Part shown: piece by piece, positions 5,449-6,717 of the stretch
Layout of the letters: each line of letters opens with the position of its first letter
How positions within the stretch are numbered: the stretch's first letter is position 1
From: Burkholderiales bacterium
Lineage (GTDB): Bacteria > Pseudomonadota > Gammaproteobacteria > Burkholderiales > Burkholderiaceae_F
Direction of reading: 5' to 3'
DNA: 6,717 bases
Assembly (NCBI GenBank): GCA_021205255.1
Contig: JAJPXW010000213.1
Coordinates: 1 to 6,717 of the forward strand
Position numbers and translations under genes: made by a program
Notes under the pieces: model-generated
What the model was told of the DNA's origin: nothing
What the model saw: the letters and a program-made list of their open reading frames with translations, nothing else
Database searches by the model: none

Positions 5449-6708
5449 TCAAGGAACTAAAGTAATAATGCCTAACTTGACAAGCTTATTCTCCAACACA
5501 TCAAAGCCCTCGGAAGTTAAGAGACCTGGCGTGCTCCCTCCATCTGCTTGCTCAATATCGTAGACCATCCAACCTTGGTGAACAGCCCATATTCTTGGCT
5601 CGTCTGTCCCAGGAATTAGCCATCCTATGTCGTCTAAATATTGGTATAGAAATTGGATTCCCACACCTAGATCTTTTGAAGCTTCAACTAAATCCAAATA
5701 TTCTTCAGATGTTTCTTCCTCTGCAGAAGATGCGTCTTCAACTTCCGTTTCTTCGTTTACTTGGTTTACTTCGTTTTCTTTGTTCCCCTGTTGACTGGCC
5801 TCAAATCCTTCCGAACTCTGTTTCTCTTCTAATGTGTTTTCTGAACCGGAAGGCGATTTTGAAGATACTGAAGAATCGTCAGAAGATGATTTCTCTTCAA
5901 TAGCTTCGACTTGGTCGTTCCGATGCTTATTTTGAAAAGCTACTATATAAAACCTTGCTTGTCTTCCTGCTTGCTTAGGCTCGGTCATGCAAATTTCACG
6001 AGCCACGGGAAGCGAGAGATAAAGGTCTTCCGAAGGCGAACCAACAAAATCTATATTTTCTTGATATCCATATGCCCTGATAAGATATCTTATCCAGGCG
6101 CTATACGGACTAGCTGGATTAAGAAAACTATATAACTCTTTAGCGTCAATAACCCAATCTTCCTTACCGTTGATCACGACTTGCTTTGGAACGATTAGTG
6201 AATCCACTGATAATGTGCTGCCATCTTCAAGCATATCCGCCTCTATTTCTTTCGCCTCGAAAGCACCCAAATTTAAATTGTTCATTACACTGTCTTTCAG
6301 GTGCAGTTCATGCGACTTTACAACTTTGTTACTGTCTTTCGAAAGTCGATTTCCTGTTTGGGGTTGCTCTGATTGGTCAAATGAAATTGGCAAATCCTGA
6401 CCGCACATACCTAAAAATAATTCCACTGCTTGCTCGGTATTGCTTCTCTCTAGCACTTCCATGAAATCAGCTTTGGAAATACAGGGGAGCGCTTGCCCTG
6501 ACAGCACAAACAGTCTTTTACGGTTATTGACTCCGCACTCGATTAATTTAGTTGCAGCGTCTTCGTAACCTAGATAGTGGCAAATATCTGAAGCACAAAA
6601 CCACTCCTGATCCTTATCATCGTGGCAATAACGGAAGGCATGGTCATTGAACGTAAAAATTTCGGCGTCATATTTCTTAAGCTCATGATCTGGTATTACA
6701 GCAAGCAT
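5449..6708 (-). CDS. Antirepressor-like protein: Bro-N, AntA-like and KilAC-like domains
   Basis: The protein has 419 residues from ATG (6708-6706). Residues about 16-108 resemble the Bro-N domain (IFTFNDHAFRY...EWFCASDICHYLGYEDAATKLIE...). Residues about 175-258 resemble the AntA antirepressor domain (VIDAKELYSFLNPASPYSAWIRYLIRAYGYQENIDF, then LSLPVAREICMTEPKQAGRQARFYIV). Residues about 262-338 are a Glu/Ser/Asp/Asn-rich, probably disordered linker. Residues about 339-415 resemble KilAC (VEASKDLGVGIQFLYQYLDDIGWLI, then RIWAVHQGWMVYDIEQ and GLLTSEGFDVLENKL). In phages such proteins bind DNA or repressors and relieve repression; the host role here is unknown. Domain calls rest on recalled family patterns. 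No integrase, repressor or other phage gene is visible. The frame stays open upstream to the window edge (three more codons), so the true start could be earlier and no ribosome binding site can be judged. Confidence 0.8.
   Translation of the reverse strand: MLAVIPDHELKKYDAEIFTFNDHAFRYCHDDKDQEWFCASDICHYLGYEDAATKLIECGVNNRKRLFVLSGQALPCISKADFMEVLERSNTEQAVELFLGMCGQDLPISFDQSEQPQTGNRLSKDSNKVVKSHELHLKDSVMNNLNLGAFEAKEIEADMLEDGSTLSVDSLIVPKQVVINGKEDWVIDAKELYSFLNPASPYSAWIRYLIRAYGYQENIDFVGSPSEDLYLSLPVAREICMTEPKQAGRQARFYIVAFQNKHRNDQVEAIEEKSSSDDSSVSSKSPSGSENTLEEKQSSEGFEASQQGNKENEVNQVNEETEVEDASSAEEETSEEYLDLVEASKDLGVGIQFLYQYLDDIGWLIPGTDEPRIWAVHQGWMVYDIEQADGGSTPGLLTSEGFDVLENKLVKLGIITLVP
5743..5779 (-). repeat. 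Imperfect 9-bp repeats encoding part of the acidic linker
   Basis: On the plus strand TCGTTTACT (5753-5761), TGGTTTACT (5762-5770) and TCGTTTTCT (5771-5779) follow one another, with a more degenerate related unit just before. They encode the ENEVNQVNEE stretch of the linker. The 9-bp period keeps the reading frame, so the linker may have grown by slippage. Confidence 0.6.
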
Positions 6709-6717
6709 AAAGACTTC

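Noticed and set aside
5595..5903. Plus-strand open frame opposite the antirepressor-like linker
   Set aside because: The Leu-rich product is the complement of the acidic linker codons; the minus-strand frame is much longer and has recognisable domains.
1..6717. CRISPR array, tRNA, rRNA or insertion sequence
   Set aside because: No regularly spaced direct repeats, cloverleaf-like segments, transposase frames or terminal inverted repeats with target duplications were seen.

Overview
The window looks like a chromosomal piece of a Gram-negative proteobacterium. By eye the base composition is moderate (mid-40s % GC). The 2-oxoglutarate dehydrogenase genes run E1-E2-E3 (sucA/odhA, sucB/odhB, lpd) on the minus strand. 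The E1 N-terminus (YLFGSNAPYVEELYE..., then a DVAHTPI segment) and the E2 sequence resemble betaproteobacterial OdhA/OdhB as I remember them. That placement is an inference from recalled family sequences, not a search, and I cannot name a genus.

Layout. Positions 1-103 (minus) hold the first 34 codons of the dihydrolipoamide dehydrogenase gene, which runs off the left edge. Positions 114-1439 (minus) hold the E2 gene, cut by an in-frame TAG at 696-698 inside the conserved start of its catalytic domain; the reading frame and conservation are otherwise intact on both sides. Positions 1482-4340 (minus) hold an intact 952-residue E1 with a GTG start. A 295-base divergent intergenic region (4341-4635) separates E1 from a plus-strand beta-carbonic anhydrase (4636-5289, TTG start with a strong Shine-Dalgarno). 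A 159-base convergent region (5290-5448) with an inverted repeat and a 10-bp tandem duplication follows. Positions 5449-6708 (minus) hold a 419-residue protein that I read as a fusion of three phage antirepressor-type domains (Bro-N, AntA-like, KilAC-like) with a long acidic/serine-rich linker before the last one.

How they work together. E1, E2 and E3 form the TCA-cycle complex converting 2-oxoglutarate to succinyl-CoA with release of CO2, and the three genes appear to be one operon with close spacing; the E2 stop overlaps the E3 ribosome binding site. The carbonic anhydrase interconverts CO2 and bicarbonate but is transcribed separately. The antirepressor-like gene has no metabolic link to its neighbours and no other phage gene is visible here.

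The two things most worth attention are the single premature amber codon in an otherwise well-preserved central metabolic gene, and the three-domain antirepressor-like protein sitting beside housekeeping genes. I found no RNA gene, CRISPR array, insertion sequence or attachment site.
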